Assembly (NCBI GenBank): GCA_911728455.2
Contig: OU452232.1
Span: 4,739,227-4,803,226, forward strand
From: Marthasterias glacialis
Taxonomy: Eukaryota > Echinodermata > Asteroidea > Forcipulatida > Asteriidae
DNA length: 64,000 nucleotides
Reading direction: 5' to 3'
A program made the position numbers and the translations under genes. Each line of letters begins with the position of its first letter. Position 1 is the stretch's first letter. Positions 1 to 12,400 of this stretch are shown here, one piece after another. Under the pieces are notes generated by a model. It worked only from the letters and a program-made list of their open reading frames with translations, was not told where the DNA came from and made no database searches.

Positions 1-3000
1 CATCTCCGACGAACCGAAGTGAGTTGTGTCTCTACCTCAGCCACGTGCACGGGGCTTAACTGGCTTGCAGACGGCGCATGCGAGCCGGCACGCGTGGCTG
101 CCACGGCGTGACGCGATCCGAGTATCTAGTTCTTGTTATAAAATACACCCGCTATCAGATTTACTTGATAAAGCGTGTATTACCCGCGACGAATCACCCA
201 AAACGCCATTGTCAACGTTATGGCCTTTATGCAAGAGACTTTTCATTCTCATATTTGACATTTTGCTTCTCATTGGGAAGGGATTTATTTTATTTTGTGA
301 GATTCCGAAACAATGAGTACACTGAGTATACAATGCTTATCACAATCGGTGTAAGGCAAATTGAAATTTATATTCATTTCCCCCGATGCAAATATTGACA
401 TCTATCTAATGAGTACACTCAATTAGAAAAACAAAAAGGCAGAGTTTTTAAATGTCACGGAATAAAGATTAAAAGGCAACGTATAGACTGAACTTGAATA
501 TAATGAGAAATGCACGTTGGTTTTCATTTTTTAAATTTGACGTTTTGGTTCTGGGACACCATAGTTTCACATTTCAAGTAACCTGTTGGTAAGTGTGACG
601 TAATTCCACTGTAAGCCACGCCCACTTATCACAAACTGGCGCCATCGAAGTCCATATAGGAACTGCATTGAGGTTTTTGTCTTTGATGATTTATGTAAGA
701 ACAACATGATTTCTGGACTTGCCTTTCACGTGCACTTTTGAAAAGATTCAAGGTCTTATCAGAAATATCGGTTTCTTTCATATGTGAAGTGTCTTTGAAC
801 GAAGGAATGGGTGTTTTCGGTAAAATAACACAGTAGCTTCGGACCCAAGCAGCGAAAACTTTGGGCGTGCAGCAGATGTGCACGCGTGTGACGTCATAAC
901 TTACCAATAGAATATACCTATGACTAATGTAAAACAGAGGCTGATTTTTAAAGAGCAAGACAAAGCGAAAGCAAACCCAGAGTTTAATATTCCCTTTACA
1001 AGGGTGCTCTGTGTAAATGTCAACAGTTTTTTTCTCGAAAACTTAGCAGTGATTGTCACAAAGTTACCGGCGACCTTTTTTTAATCGAGTCCGTATACAG
1101 TTTCTTCGATCACAGCGAATCCAGTGAGCGGTGCCTCCACATCACGTGTGAATTCCCCACAAAGCTGCCATCAAAGGGCTCATTGATTCTGTCTATATTT
1201 GCGAGATCAATACAACATGCTTGCCCCCCGATTTACGGAACAAGAGTAATGTTTTATCAGACACTGGCGTCAAAAACGGAAGTCAAATAGGTCGATTCTA
1301 ACCCATCACAAATTATATTTTATTCGTTTACCTCCGAAGACACAAAACCTCAACTCAGTCAACAGCTCTGAACTGTTTAACATGACTGGTTCACACAGTT
1401 TGTACTCATTCGTCCCGCCATCGATCCCAGCGCACGCAACGATACACTTGGGGGTTTTTTTCATTCAAAAGGGCGGGAAAACAAATGTTGATATTAGTCA
1501 ATTTATTGGAGGGCACTTTCACCGGCCGGCGCGTTGACACAACTCAGCCACGGCGGGGGATTCAATTACAGGGGAATTGTTGGCTGAAACGATCTGCGCA
1601 TATTGAAACAAACTGTGTGCAAATGTATTTGGGATGCGGGAATTGATTGCGAATAGGCGAGTATTATTGGCCCATTACGTCGCTGTGGAGTGTCAAAGTC
1701 TACAGATGAATAAATTGTGGTTAAGCAATGCAAACATATAAATGATTTACATGGAAGTTTAGAAATGCTAAATGAGACAATTTTATGTAAATACAAGACA
1801 CGTGTAGACAATGAACGACATACGTTATGTTTAAAACCACAGTGGCGCTCAACTGACTGCAGACAAAATAAACATTATGTTTAGGCCTTTCGGATAAAAA
1901 AAGAAAGAATTTAAGTTCAAAAGTTGCAACTTGTTTTTGTATTGTTTTGGGGCAAAACGTGCAGAATGCTCATGGCCCCTTTCATGCAAGACAACTTTTA
2001 CAGTACAATATCAAGGCTGACATTTAATTGGTAATTATCAACAAAACCACAATAACAGTATAGTAAACAAACAAACAAACAAACTCAATCTGATTTGCTC
2101 AATCCAAATAAGTAGGCCCAAACTATGATAATGCAGTGACAAAACACTGTCAAACACTGATAAAACACTGTCAAAACACGGAGATACCCTGACAAAACAT
2201 TGTGAAAACACGGACAAAAAGCTGTCAAAACACGGACAAAACATACTGGGCCTCTAGACCGTTATGCGAACATTATTTAGCCAGAAGAAGCAAGATTTTC
2301 AAGATGCCCTCAAAGAAAACGAAAACCTGTAGAGTAGGGATGTCGTCATCCTAGGTAAAATAACGTCAGGAACTCAGTATTCAATAACGGATGGCATTTC
2401 TAGAGATCCGTATCTTGTTCAGGGCTGAATATACAACGGGGTATCTTTTCGTTGTCCATTCTAATCAGACAACATGCTTTCAGTCAACGATATCAAATAG
2501 CCTGGGTCACTAGGGGACGAAAATGTCTTCCAGTTTGAGGATTATACAAGCTATATCAGACGCAATCAATCCTGAAAGGCTTAACAAACCAATCAATCAA
2601 TTACGGAACAAGAACACAGGGTAATCTTTCATGGACCTCACTTCCCCTCTCTGAATCGAGCTATGACACCGCGCCCCTTGGCGCGCCGTAGATCCCCACG
2701 GAGAGAGAACGCAGCGCGAAGCAGCCAGGCGTTGTTCTAGTGAGATCGTTCCGATTCTCTGTCGTCAGGAATCGCAACCGCACTTCATGAATAAAATATC
2801 CTTTTAATCAAGCAAATGACTGTGTAATCGCCGGCCGATACACGCGAGGGTTTTGGCTAGAGCCTGATTAACCGAACAACGATTGATAAAAGAAAGGGGG
2901 AAAAAAAAGATATTCAACATGTAAGACCAGCCTGTTGTTTCTTTGCCGGCAATTCGTCATCATTACAAGTCATATTGTAAAAACAAAAAAACGTGTGGAG

Positions 3001-3280
3001 GGGTTTCGAAGCGTTTGTTAAACAAATATAATGGTCAGCGATGCTAATTACAAAGCGCTCGGGAAACAAACAGAGTATTATTTTCAGAGGGAAAACACGT
3101 CAACGAATTTTGGAAGGGTGGAAACATCGTTCCATCAAACAAACAATAAACCCATTTTACAAATATGCCTATAATTAGATGTTACCCGCAAGCAGCAATT
3201 AACAGACAATCAATTACCTCAAATTGTACATTTCGCAGTACTTTGGCTGTTTTAAACAGGTTGCCGAAATTCGACTGTGT
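1..3280. other. Intergenic, no gene recognised
   Basis: No ORF with a recognisable family or splice-supported exon was found on either strand. Between about 2135 and 2245 there is a short degenerate tandem repeat built on CAAAACACTGT / CAAAACACGGA. The rest looks unique and AT-moderate. Confidence 0.5.
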
Positions 3281-3289
3281 AACAGTTTA

Positions 3290-3930
3290 AAATTTTTAAT
3301 TTCACTATCAGTCGGATTTGAAACTTCGCATGGTGGAGATACAGTCAAGTAAGGTTTGCAGTAACACCATGTACATGAGCAGGATTTGAAACTTTGCATG
3401 GTGGAGATACAATCTAGTAAGGTTTGCAGTAACACCTTGTACATGAGTAGGATTTGAAACTTTGATTGGTGGAGAATGTAATCTAGTAAGGTTTGCAGTA
3501 ACACCATGTACATGAGTAGAATTTGAAACTTTGCATGGTGGAGATACAATCTAGTAAGGTTTGCGGTAACACCATGTACATGAGTAGGATCTAAAACTTT
3601 GCATGGTGGAGATACAATCTAGTAAGGTTTGCAGTAACACCATGTACATGAGTAGGATCTAAAACTTTGCATGGTGGAGATACAATCTAGTAAGGTTTGC
3701 AGTAACACCATGTACATGAGTAGGATTTGAAACTTTGCATGGTGGAGATACAATCTAGTAAGGTTTGCAGTAACACCATGTACATGAGTAGGATTTGAAA
3801 CTTTGCATGGTGAGATATAATCTAGTGAGGTTTGTGGTAACACCATGGAAATATCTCCCATGAGTAGGATTTGAAACTTTGCATGGTGGAGATACAATCT
3901 AGTAAGGTTTGCAGTTACACCATATACATG
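3290..3930. repeat. 68-bp tandem repeat array
   Basis: About nine copies of a 68-bp unit containing AACTTTGCATGGTGGAGATA and GGTTTGCAGTAACACCATGT. Period read from successive ACTTTGCATG starts at 3528 and 3596. The GGTTTGC(A/G)GTAACACYATG part also forms the ends of the inverted-repeat element at 58893-59259. Long minus-strand ORFs here are repeat translations. Confidence 0.92.
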
Positions 3931-4617
3931 AGCAGTGATCTAGATTACTCAGCGGCCACGACACTCCCTTTGCCGGGCACGACGTTATCAATTCTGCAGC
4001 TTGAAAACTTGATAAGTTATACAATTATACAATTTCAAAAATCAAAAGGATGACAATCGCAGACAACACAAATTTTACCCAAAACAATGTCATGGAAGGA
4101 CATTCTAAAATCACCGCTCTTTAAATGTGACGCGTTGCCTTGGATTTAAAAAAATTAATAAAACAAAAATACAAAACTTAATTCGTCTTAGATGGCAGAT
4201 TCACTGAACATCATGTGTAAAATTATAATTGGGTAAACACATATGACATTGAACAAAAAAAAAATAATAGTAAATATATATATATATTAATATATAAACT
4301 GCTTTGAAAAAAATACACGTAAATATTCATTACTAAATTTCAAATTTAGCTGATGCTTTGTAAAAAGATGGCATAGGTAGGGCCACTCTTGTAAACAAAA
4401 TTTGTTCTTCTTAAACGAGTGTGTTTATTTTTGCAATAATGTGTATTGTGATGTTACATTTTTTGCCAAGAAATTTCACATTGATTCATTGGTCACCTCA
4501 TAGTGCTTTATGAATGATCAATCATTTCAAATGCTGTCATTTTTGTTTTATTTTGTATATTTTTTGCATTTCTTATACACTTTTGTTATTGCGGCTAATT
4601 TAATATATCTAGTCAAC

Positions 4618-4925
4618 AATGGGTGTCGTGCATGGCCGAGCAGTCCGGCGCATGAGACTCAAGTTCTGATGACCTAATCATCAGAGTGTGGGTTCGATTC
4701 CCGGTTGTGACACCTGTGTCCTTGAGCGAGACACTTAACCATAATTGCTCCTCTTAACCCAGGTGTATAAATGGGAACCTAGGAGGGCTGAGATTGTGCT
4801 AATATAGGCAGCTTTGGGTTGTATGCTCACCAGGGAGTAGAGAAAGTTTGAGGACTGGTTAAAGTATGCCTGATGAACAGAGATACCTGTTCCCTATCTG
4901 GATTTAAAGGCAGTGGGGACATAGT
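4618..4925 (+). mobile_element. tRNA-derived SINE, tail type B
   Basis: Head with tRNA-like box A (ATGGCCGAGCAGT) and box B (GGTTCGATTCC at about 4691), followed by the common CCTTGAGCGAGACACTTAACC segment and a tail with GTATAAATGGGAACCT. The same layout recurs near 23500, 29755, 31870, 33575 and 37750. Confidence 0.8.
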
Positions 4926-5039
4926 GGCAACCGTTTTTGCTCATATTACAAAACTGTACACATGTTTGACTAAAACAAATAACTAAAAATAAAATCAGTA
5001 TATAACAGTGTAAAGATTTCAAAGATTCTACAAATAAAC

Positions 5040-6270
5040 TATTTTGATTCAAAGACAGTGAGCACACCATGGCAACCGTTTTTGCTTATGTTAACAAAAC
5101 TGCATAAATTTGTGACTCAAAGACAGTAAGTATTGTCTGTAATTTGTAACGAGGATAAAATAATGAATGCTAAGTATGAGTGCCAACAGTTTTACAATGG
5201 TTATTACAAAACTACCTTTTCTCAAAGACAGTACGAGTGGCAACAGCTTGAATAAAAACCTGTACCATATCTTGACTTACAGGCAGTATGGGTGGCAACA
5301 GTTTTGCCATATTTTACAAATGCTGTACCTTATCCTGACTCAAAGACAGTATGAGTGCCAACAGTTTGGTCGATATTACAAAACTGTGACATATTCTGAC
5401 TCGATGAAAAAATGAATAGCAAAAATTTTGCCAATCTTACAAAAATGTACCTTATCTTGACTCATGACGGTATGAGTGGCGACAATTTTGTCGATATTAC
5501 AAAATTTGTACCTAAACTTAAATGGGAAAAAGTATGTGACAAATGTTGCCAATTTAACAAAACTCTACCTTATTTTGACTTGAAGACTAACTATAAGTGA
5601 CAAGTTTTGCCAGTACTACAAACTGTACCTTATCTTGACTCAGACAGTAAGTATAAGTGACAAGTTTTGCCAGTACTACAAACTGTACCCTTTCTTGACT
5701 CAAAGACCGTAACTATAAGTGACAAGTTTTGTCAGTACTACAAACTATACCTTATCTAGACTCAAAGACCGTGACTATAAGTGACACGTTTTGCCAGTAC
5801 TACAAACTGTACCTTATCTTGACTCAAAGACAGTAAATATAAGTGACAAGTTTTGCCAGTACTACAAACTGTACCTTATCTAGACTCAAAGACCGTGACT
5901 ATAAGTGACACGTTTTGCCAGTACTACAAACTGTACCTTATCTTGACTCAAAGACAGTAACTGTAAGTGACAAGTTTTGCCAGTACTACAAACTGTACCT
6001 TATCTAGACTCAAAGACCGTGACTATAAGTGACAAGTTTTGCCAGTACTACAAACTGTACCTTAACTTGACTCAAAGACAGTATTAGTGACAAGTTTTGC
6101 CAGTACTACAAACTGTACCTTATCTTGACTCAAAGACAGTACGAGTGGCAAGTTTTAACAATACTGCAAACTGTACTGTATCTTGACTCAAAGACAGTAA
6201 GTGTAACTGACATCAGTGTTGTCAAATTTACAAATACTGTACCACCTTTCCTTTGCTAAAAGACATCAAG
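5040..6270. repeat. 60-62 bp tandem repeat array
   Basis: Roughly 18-20 copies of a unit containing GACAAGTTTTGCCAGTACTA and AAACTGTACCTTATCTTGAC. It is more diverged at the left (5040-5560) and more uniform from 5590 to 6130. Units alternate between AGACAGT and AGACCGT forms, hinting at higher-order duplication. Confidence 0.9.
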
Positions 6271-6439
6271 TATGAGCGGCAAGTTTTACGTTACAAACAC
6301 GTACCTTCATATTAATAAAATGCCACGATCTAAGATATTTTGCTGTAAGAAAATAATCGTACAGAACTTAGTGTGAAGTACATGTACTTGTTCATTTAAC
6401 TAAACAAACTCCTCATATACTAGGTGCAAATATTTGAAA

Positions 6440-6757
6440 AACATCACAAGGCCCAAAGGCCACTCGTGGTGTGGGCTACTTTTTTGAAGGGATAGAAACC
6501 TGTCCCAAATTGCAGAAACAAGACATGGTGAGATATAAACGCAAGTCTCTTAACAGCACAGCTAACAACAGGGAGGGGTAAATGAATCTGTTGCGAGACA
6601 AACATAACTGCCTCTTCCCCTACTTGAAGCAATTATAAGTTAAGTATCTTGCTCAAGGACACAAGTGTCATGACCAGGATTCGAACCCACATCCTGATGA
6701 CTTAGCCACCAGAACTTGAGTCCCATGCACTCAACCGCTAGGCCACAACAGGCTACG
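6440..6757 (-). mobile_element. tRNA-derived SINE, third tail type
   Basis: On the minus strand the head shows the box B form GGATTCGAACCC (plus orientation near 6679) and the GTGTCCTTGAGCAAG segment. The tail (6440-6530) ends in the CACGAGTGGCCTTTGGGCCT type. The same tail recurs alone at about 32995-33090, suggesting a distinct subfamily. Confidence 0.7.
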
Positions 6758-6957
6758 AATGCTATTATCCCTAATAAGAAATCACATGTACGAAGTGGAA
6801 ACACTTCAGCACATTTTTCAGAGTCTAAACATTTTTATGACAGAAATATAGAACAGCAACTGCCAACTCCTTTCAAAATCCCACTCCCCTCCCCTCCCCC
6901 GTCCATTTCATTACTTGAGTTTTTCTTTTCTGTAGCTGTAGTTTAATGTACACAGGT

Positions 6958-9354
6958 GTAAGCACTGCATTTCAGCATGAGGGCTGCAAGGAGCGTTTTT
7001 CTTACTGAACCAATACACCAACAAACCACAACTCAAACCTAGCTACGCTACCAGTGATAAATCATGGCTTAATGATACAGACGGGTGAGTTTCTTTAATG
7101 CATACACAGAGAAGACACTAATTACAAACCTCAATATCGTGCAGAAAACTTTGGCAAGAAAAAAACAAGGTGAATACAAAAACCAATGTACATTTCAACA
7201 AAGACACAAATTTGACACAAATAAATAGAAAAAAAAACATGTGGTCTCAACAGCTAAACATTTTAATACAAACGAAAATAATGCACAGTTAAAATGCTAC
7301 AAGTTCTATGTTAAGTTTTTTTTTTTTTAATTGAAAGTAAAACATTTTAGGGCCATGTCACACCAGCAGTTTACGGGCAACCAGTTCCAGGCAATCTCCA
7401 AAAAAGAAAAAAACAAACACTTTCCGCACAATTTTCTTCTGGACACTGACAGTAAGATAGTGTTAGAAAAAAGTGTATTGCACAAACAAAGTGCTACTTC
7501 TGCATGCAGTGTAGTTGGTTGCCTCCAAGTTGCCTGTAAAAATGGCCCCCTGTGACGAAGCCTTTAAATTTATACAGCATAAGGCATGGTCAAATTGTAT
7601 GGCATAATTCATATCTTTAATAAATACAGTTTCGACTTGTGTTTTCCAACAGATTCGGTTCAATTTCTTTTTAAGCGCTTACTTTCCAGTGGCGTAAGTA
7701 AGGGTGGCACGTCCCCCCCCCCCCCCTCCCCACCCCACCATTTGAAATCTTGACTTTTGAGATTGAAAATTTCCAGAACAAAACGTTACATTTTATAAGC
7801 TTTTATGTAGTCACTTCAATGTTTTTAAAACTATTTTTTTTTTAATTATTTACACACAAACAATGAATTTTACCTCCACGTCAGATTATTTTATAAAACA
7901 AAGTAAATGGCATAACATAAGAGTGCTGAAAAGTGGCTTGTTTAGGAAAAAATACAAACAGAAACTAGTTTTAATTGGCCAAAATTGCCCCCCCCTAGAA
8001 AAAATGGTGCACCCCCTTGTGCCCTCTAAAATGTTACCCTAGTTACGCAACTGTTACTTGCCCACAAAATTGTCACAGACAGAAACATGACTGGCTTCCA
8101 GATTCATACAGCTGTTAAGCACAGACAAATCTTGCTCAGCGAATAAATTCTTGCTTAGCACAAACAGGTTACCAGCCCAAACACCATGTACTGTACATCA
8201 TTTGTGACTGGTTCCCTGCTTCGTAGAAAAACTTGCTAAGCACCATTTTCTGCTTAAGCAGCTCTAAGGTATCGGGTCCAGTGCCCAACTTCAGAGCTGC
8301 TTAAGCAAAAAATATTGCTCAACAAATTTCTGCTAAGCAAAAGTTAGCACGAAACTAGTCACAACTAGTACATTACATATGGGATGGTGTTTTAGATGTA
8401 ATTAGACATACTTTGGGAGGGAGGGGCTATTTGATGCATTGAACCATTCATTTATGCATTTTGTTGATCTCATTTGTGTGGGGGGGGGCAAGGGTTCTGA
8501 GCTGGAGGGGTGCTACCATCCCTTGTCCCCCACTGGTTTCCCCACTGTCGACCCCAAGTATAAAGCCACAACTTGTGACTTTTTAAAGCTCCAGATTATC
8601 CAATGAATATATGCACCCTAAGTGTTGGATATCATTTAAGAGCTCTTATCGTACTCAACTCAGACACACGCATAATCTTTGTTTTAAAAACTACCAGGTT
8701 TCATTCCACTTTGTGGATGTGGGTCAAGAAACAATGTCAGGAGTGTCCGCCAAGCAAAGTGACAGCCAATGATGTGCTTTCTTTTGACATCAATGAGGGT
8801 GGTGTGAGGTGAAATCCTTAGAAACAAAACACAGAGAACGCTGCGTGTGTTTATCTGGTGCATGACTGCTCTGACGCAATGCGCAGTATTTTTGACCGCG
8901 TGACGGGCATGTGTTAACAAAATTAACATTATGCCAAAAAACAAGTAAAACAAACTGTTTTTTTCCGTCGTTATTTGTATTATTTATATTATTTATTTGG
9001 CCGTGGATACAAGAAAACAACATACAGGCAGTCAAAATATATCAAACTGCTATTGTGATGCCAAGAAATTTGCCCTTGAAAGCGCCCTCATGCGGTCAAA
9101 AATACGGTCTACTCGTGTGCGCGGCCAGTTTAGCTGACAGGCAAAACATCGGCCTTCCCAGTGGTTGATCTAGTTAATGTTGCCACACACTGACAAAGGC
9201 ATGACATGGACAACAGTTGGGCTTAGCATTCTCCGAGTTCTATTTCTATGAAGTCACACAAAGCTTTACTTTTTCCCTCCAGTGACTTTCAGCAATGCAT
9301 AACCCCCCCCCTAAGACCCTACTGTGCCTTCCATTTCACGAGTCAAGAAGAATC
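6958..9354 (-). other. SRRT 3' flank / probable 3' UTR and intergenic DNA
   Basis: Downstream of the SRRT stop. Possible AATAAA signals on the minus strand (TTTATT on the plus) occur near 8982-8996, about 360 bases past the stop, so the 3' UTR may end there; this is not proven. A dispersed repeat with AGAGCTGCTTAAGCA and TGCTTAGCA motifs lies at about 8090-8350 and recurs at 26290, 33965, 38085 and 51500. No other gene seen. Confidence 0.4.
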
Positions 9355-9418
9355 TCAGAAGAAATCGTCATCATTTGGTGCGTCCAGGTCACGATAGTTC
9401 ACGATATGTCTCGGATCT
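9355..9418 (-). CDS. SRRT: SRRT terminal coding exon 19
   Basis: A small exon encoding [20 protein letters not shown] and stop. This is the signature C-terminus of ARS2, which contacts the cap-binding complex. The acceptor is tgtag after a T-rich tract. It lies 8547 bases from exon 18, so gene predictors could miss it; the phase (two bases carried over) and the residue match make the call firm. Confidence 0.95.
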
Positions 9419-12400
9419 CTACATACAAAAAGAGAAAAAGGAAAAAAATATATATAAAACTTTACAAATCAATGACAGCAAAGTAAAAAGGTAGCATGCA
9501 TGATAAGTATCCTAAACAAAACTTGTTTAATTTCGACTCTGAAAGCATACTTTGTCCCAAACTTAATTTTGGGTGACCAAAGAAAAATGGACTTGAACGG
9601 GACTTGAACCTGTGACCTCCAGATTTACGTGGCGGTACTCTACCGACTGAGCTGTCAAGCCCTATGTTGGCACCCTCCCCAATTGTCAATATCTTTGTAC
9701 GCGAGGCGCCAGTCAGAAGTCTACAACCTTATACTGTCGTAAAGCCCAGATCACACCTAGTTCATAATACAACCTGGGAAGTGGCAGCACAGGGACCACC
9801 TTAAGGGGATGCGGCTTTTTCTTTTAAGTATCATCCAATCAACCACAGAGGGAACGTCATGCTCTGTGGCTGCTCAACGAGTTTGGAACGCTCTCCCAGG
9901 AGATCTACACACATCTACATCCCTTCATTGCTTCAAGTCCAGTTAAAATACATCTTTGCTCAAAAGATCTTTCTAAACCAGCGCCCAGCCTTCAGTTGAC
10001 TGTTACCATTCAGTTTCTCTTTGTGGGACTTGGGTGTAATTTGGACAGATATGTGTGCAGTATGAAAATATAATAATAATTAGTATAATTAGGAGTTCGG
10101 CCAACAGCCCAACACCTATTGTAATTGTAATGTTTTTCTTTCCATGTGTTCTTCTTCTCACTGAAACTTCTCATCAGGGTTTCGCATGCTAAACATGCTA
10201 GGAAAAACTTGATACTTTACATGTACTTAAACCATAACTTGTAGATGTACATAAAAGTAAAAATTTTACGATGACGTCATTCATGTTGTCATTACATTAA
10301 ATCAACGTTCAATTAATCATCTTCAATTACTGAAGTTTACATATGACAAATTCATAGTTAGTTAACTAAACGTGGTACAGACTTGAAACTTACTACTGTA
10401 TTACCTTAGACCTTACTGTGCAGATAAAACTGCAACTTTTTCGGGACGATGATGTCATCGATGATGTCATTACATTAAATCAACATTTAATATTTCAAAA
10501 ATTCATATATCTGAAAAACCGTAAAAGTTACAAGATCTTTGCCCCACACGAAAGCTCTTCAGGCATTGTACAACTCTATCACAAAAATGTGACCCCATTT
10601 GACCTTTACATCCGCTCGAAACTGGAAGTTGATGTATAATTTTTCAAAAACTCATATCTGAAGAAGGGTAGTTATGGTACATCTTCTGAAAACTTGAACT
10701 AATCTCAAGTGTTACACAGAGTGTGACCTTTACTTCCGGTCAAAATCAGAAGTTGAGGTTCAGTTTCCTAAAAAATTCATATGTAAAGCTCAACAAGAGC
10801 AAAATCTGTTGCACTATTGTATGGCAAAGCAATGAACGTAACAACCACTTTGTACACGATAATAACCTCATTTTCAATTACGTCATCCCTTTACGTTCGA
10901 CTGAACACTGTGAGTCTGTCCGCAAACTCTCAATGTCTACTTATTATTATTTCTTAACTTGATACCAGTCCGAAACAGGGCACAGCTAGGTTTCATGGTG
11001 CCTGGGGCAAGGTATAGAGGATGCTTCTCCTTTACTCACTCCGAGAAATCAGAAAAACAACACCCTTACACCCACTAAATGCTTTACAAAGTTCTAAATT
11101 TGGTGCCCCCCCCCCAATCCAGCAGGGCGATGCTCATACATACATACATACATACATACATGTATATCATATCACACTTATTCAAAAATGGGTCGAAGTG
11201 CCATTATAGACTGCTGCCATAGGACAGGAAAGAAAATACATAAATAACTACAGAACAAGAAAAGAACAAGTTTAACGTCATGCATTAAAGCCCCAGCTCA
11301 ACGTTGGTAAACTAGCCGCAAATGCTTCCATTCTGTGTACAAATCAAGATATATCCAATAAACCCAACCTGTGAAAAATTCAGCTCAATTCGTTGTTTCA
11401 TTTGCAAGAAGATGGTAAAAAATGCAATCAGGGTTTTTGTCCGCATTCCTAAAGGCAGACTTTTCGTCTCAATAAGACGAAAACTAATTTTGGATCCATT
11501 TTTCATTTATCATTTAAAAACGATACCACTTCAGGCAGAAACATTTCAAGGAAAGTTTCTTGCAAACATTAAGAGAATGAGCTTCCCAAAGGAAGAGTGG
11601 GGACCATGTTCCACAGCTGAGGTCCTGCAACTGAGAAGACTTTCTCACCGAAGGAGTGATATGTTTGGGAATATCAAGCCTCAAGTATGATCAGCTGAGG
11701 AGCGAAGAAAGTGAGAACTGCTTTGGGTGTTGTATAAAACAACAGGGCACACGACCCCATGTTGCCCCCGCCCCCATGTTGCCCCCGCCCCCAACAGCTA
11801 CGGTCACAAACCTGTACAGTATTTCATTCTGAAAAACTGTCATGTGTTCAGATAAAAATTGTACCACACCTATTAGTCAGGTGGCTTAGTGAAATTACCG
11901 TGACACGGCGGACAAAAGCACAAATTTTGGCACAAAGCTTCCTTAGGGCTTACTACTTAATTTTAGGATAGGAACCATCCAGATTTTCAAATTCAAAATT
12001 TCCCCCCTTTGTTTTGTACACATGGGAGGAGGGCAGGACATAACTCCAGCTAGGAAGAGAATTCAGGAATAAGACTTCCATAATGTTGTATCCCTACCCT
12101 ACTGGAGACTACTCACAAAGTTTGAGATCTTATCCTCCTAGAAATGAATTATTATTGATTTTTGACGATTTAATATTTAGCCGTACACACACAATAGCAG
12201 CAACAATAGACAACCAATAGTGTGCACAAAACATAATGGTCACATTTTGGTAAAAACAACGGTTTGTTTTGATGGATGCAATCAAAATAAGCAATGTAGC
12301 TCAGGATGCTATTTTCTCAACCTTGACAGTATTTCCGATAAAAATATTTCTCAGGAGGATTGGAACTGGATGAACTGGACTCAAGCTCTGGTGTTTCCGA

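Noticed and set aside
3214-3897. Minus-strand protein-coding ORFs with repeated Cys/Leu/Tyr segments
   Set aside because: They are translations of the 68-bp tandem array; no start context, splice signals or family match.
9593-9668. Functional tRNA gene on the minus strand
   Set aside because: The acceptor stem pairs well but the anticodon stem does not, an extra base sits before the D arm, and a relative at 53933 shows it is a repeat.
11322-11690. 122-residue plus-strand ORF as a gene
   Set aside because: Most of it overlaps the truncated TTAAAGCCCCAGC element, and no family is recognised.
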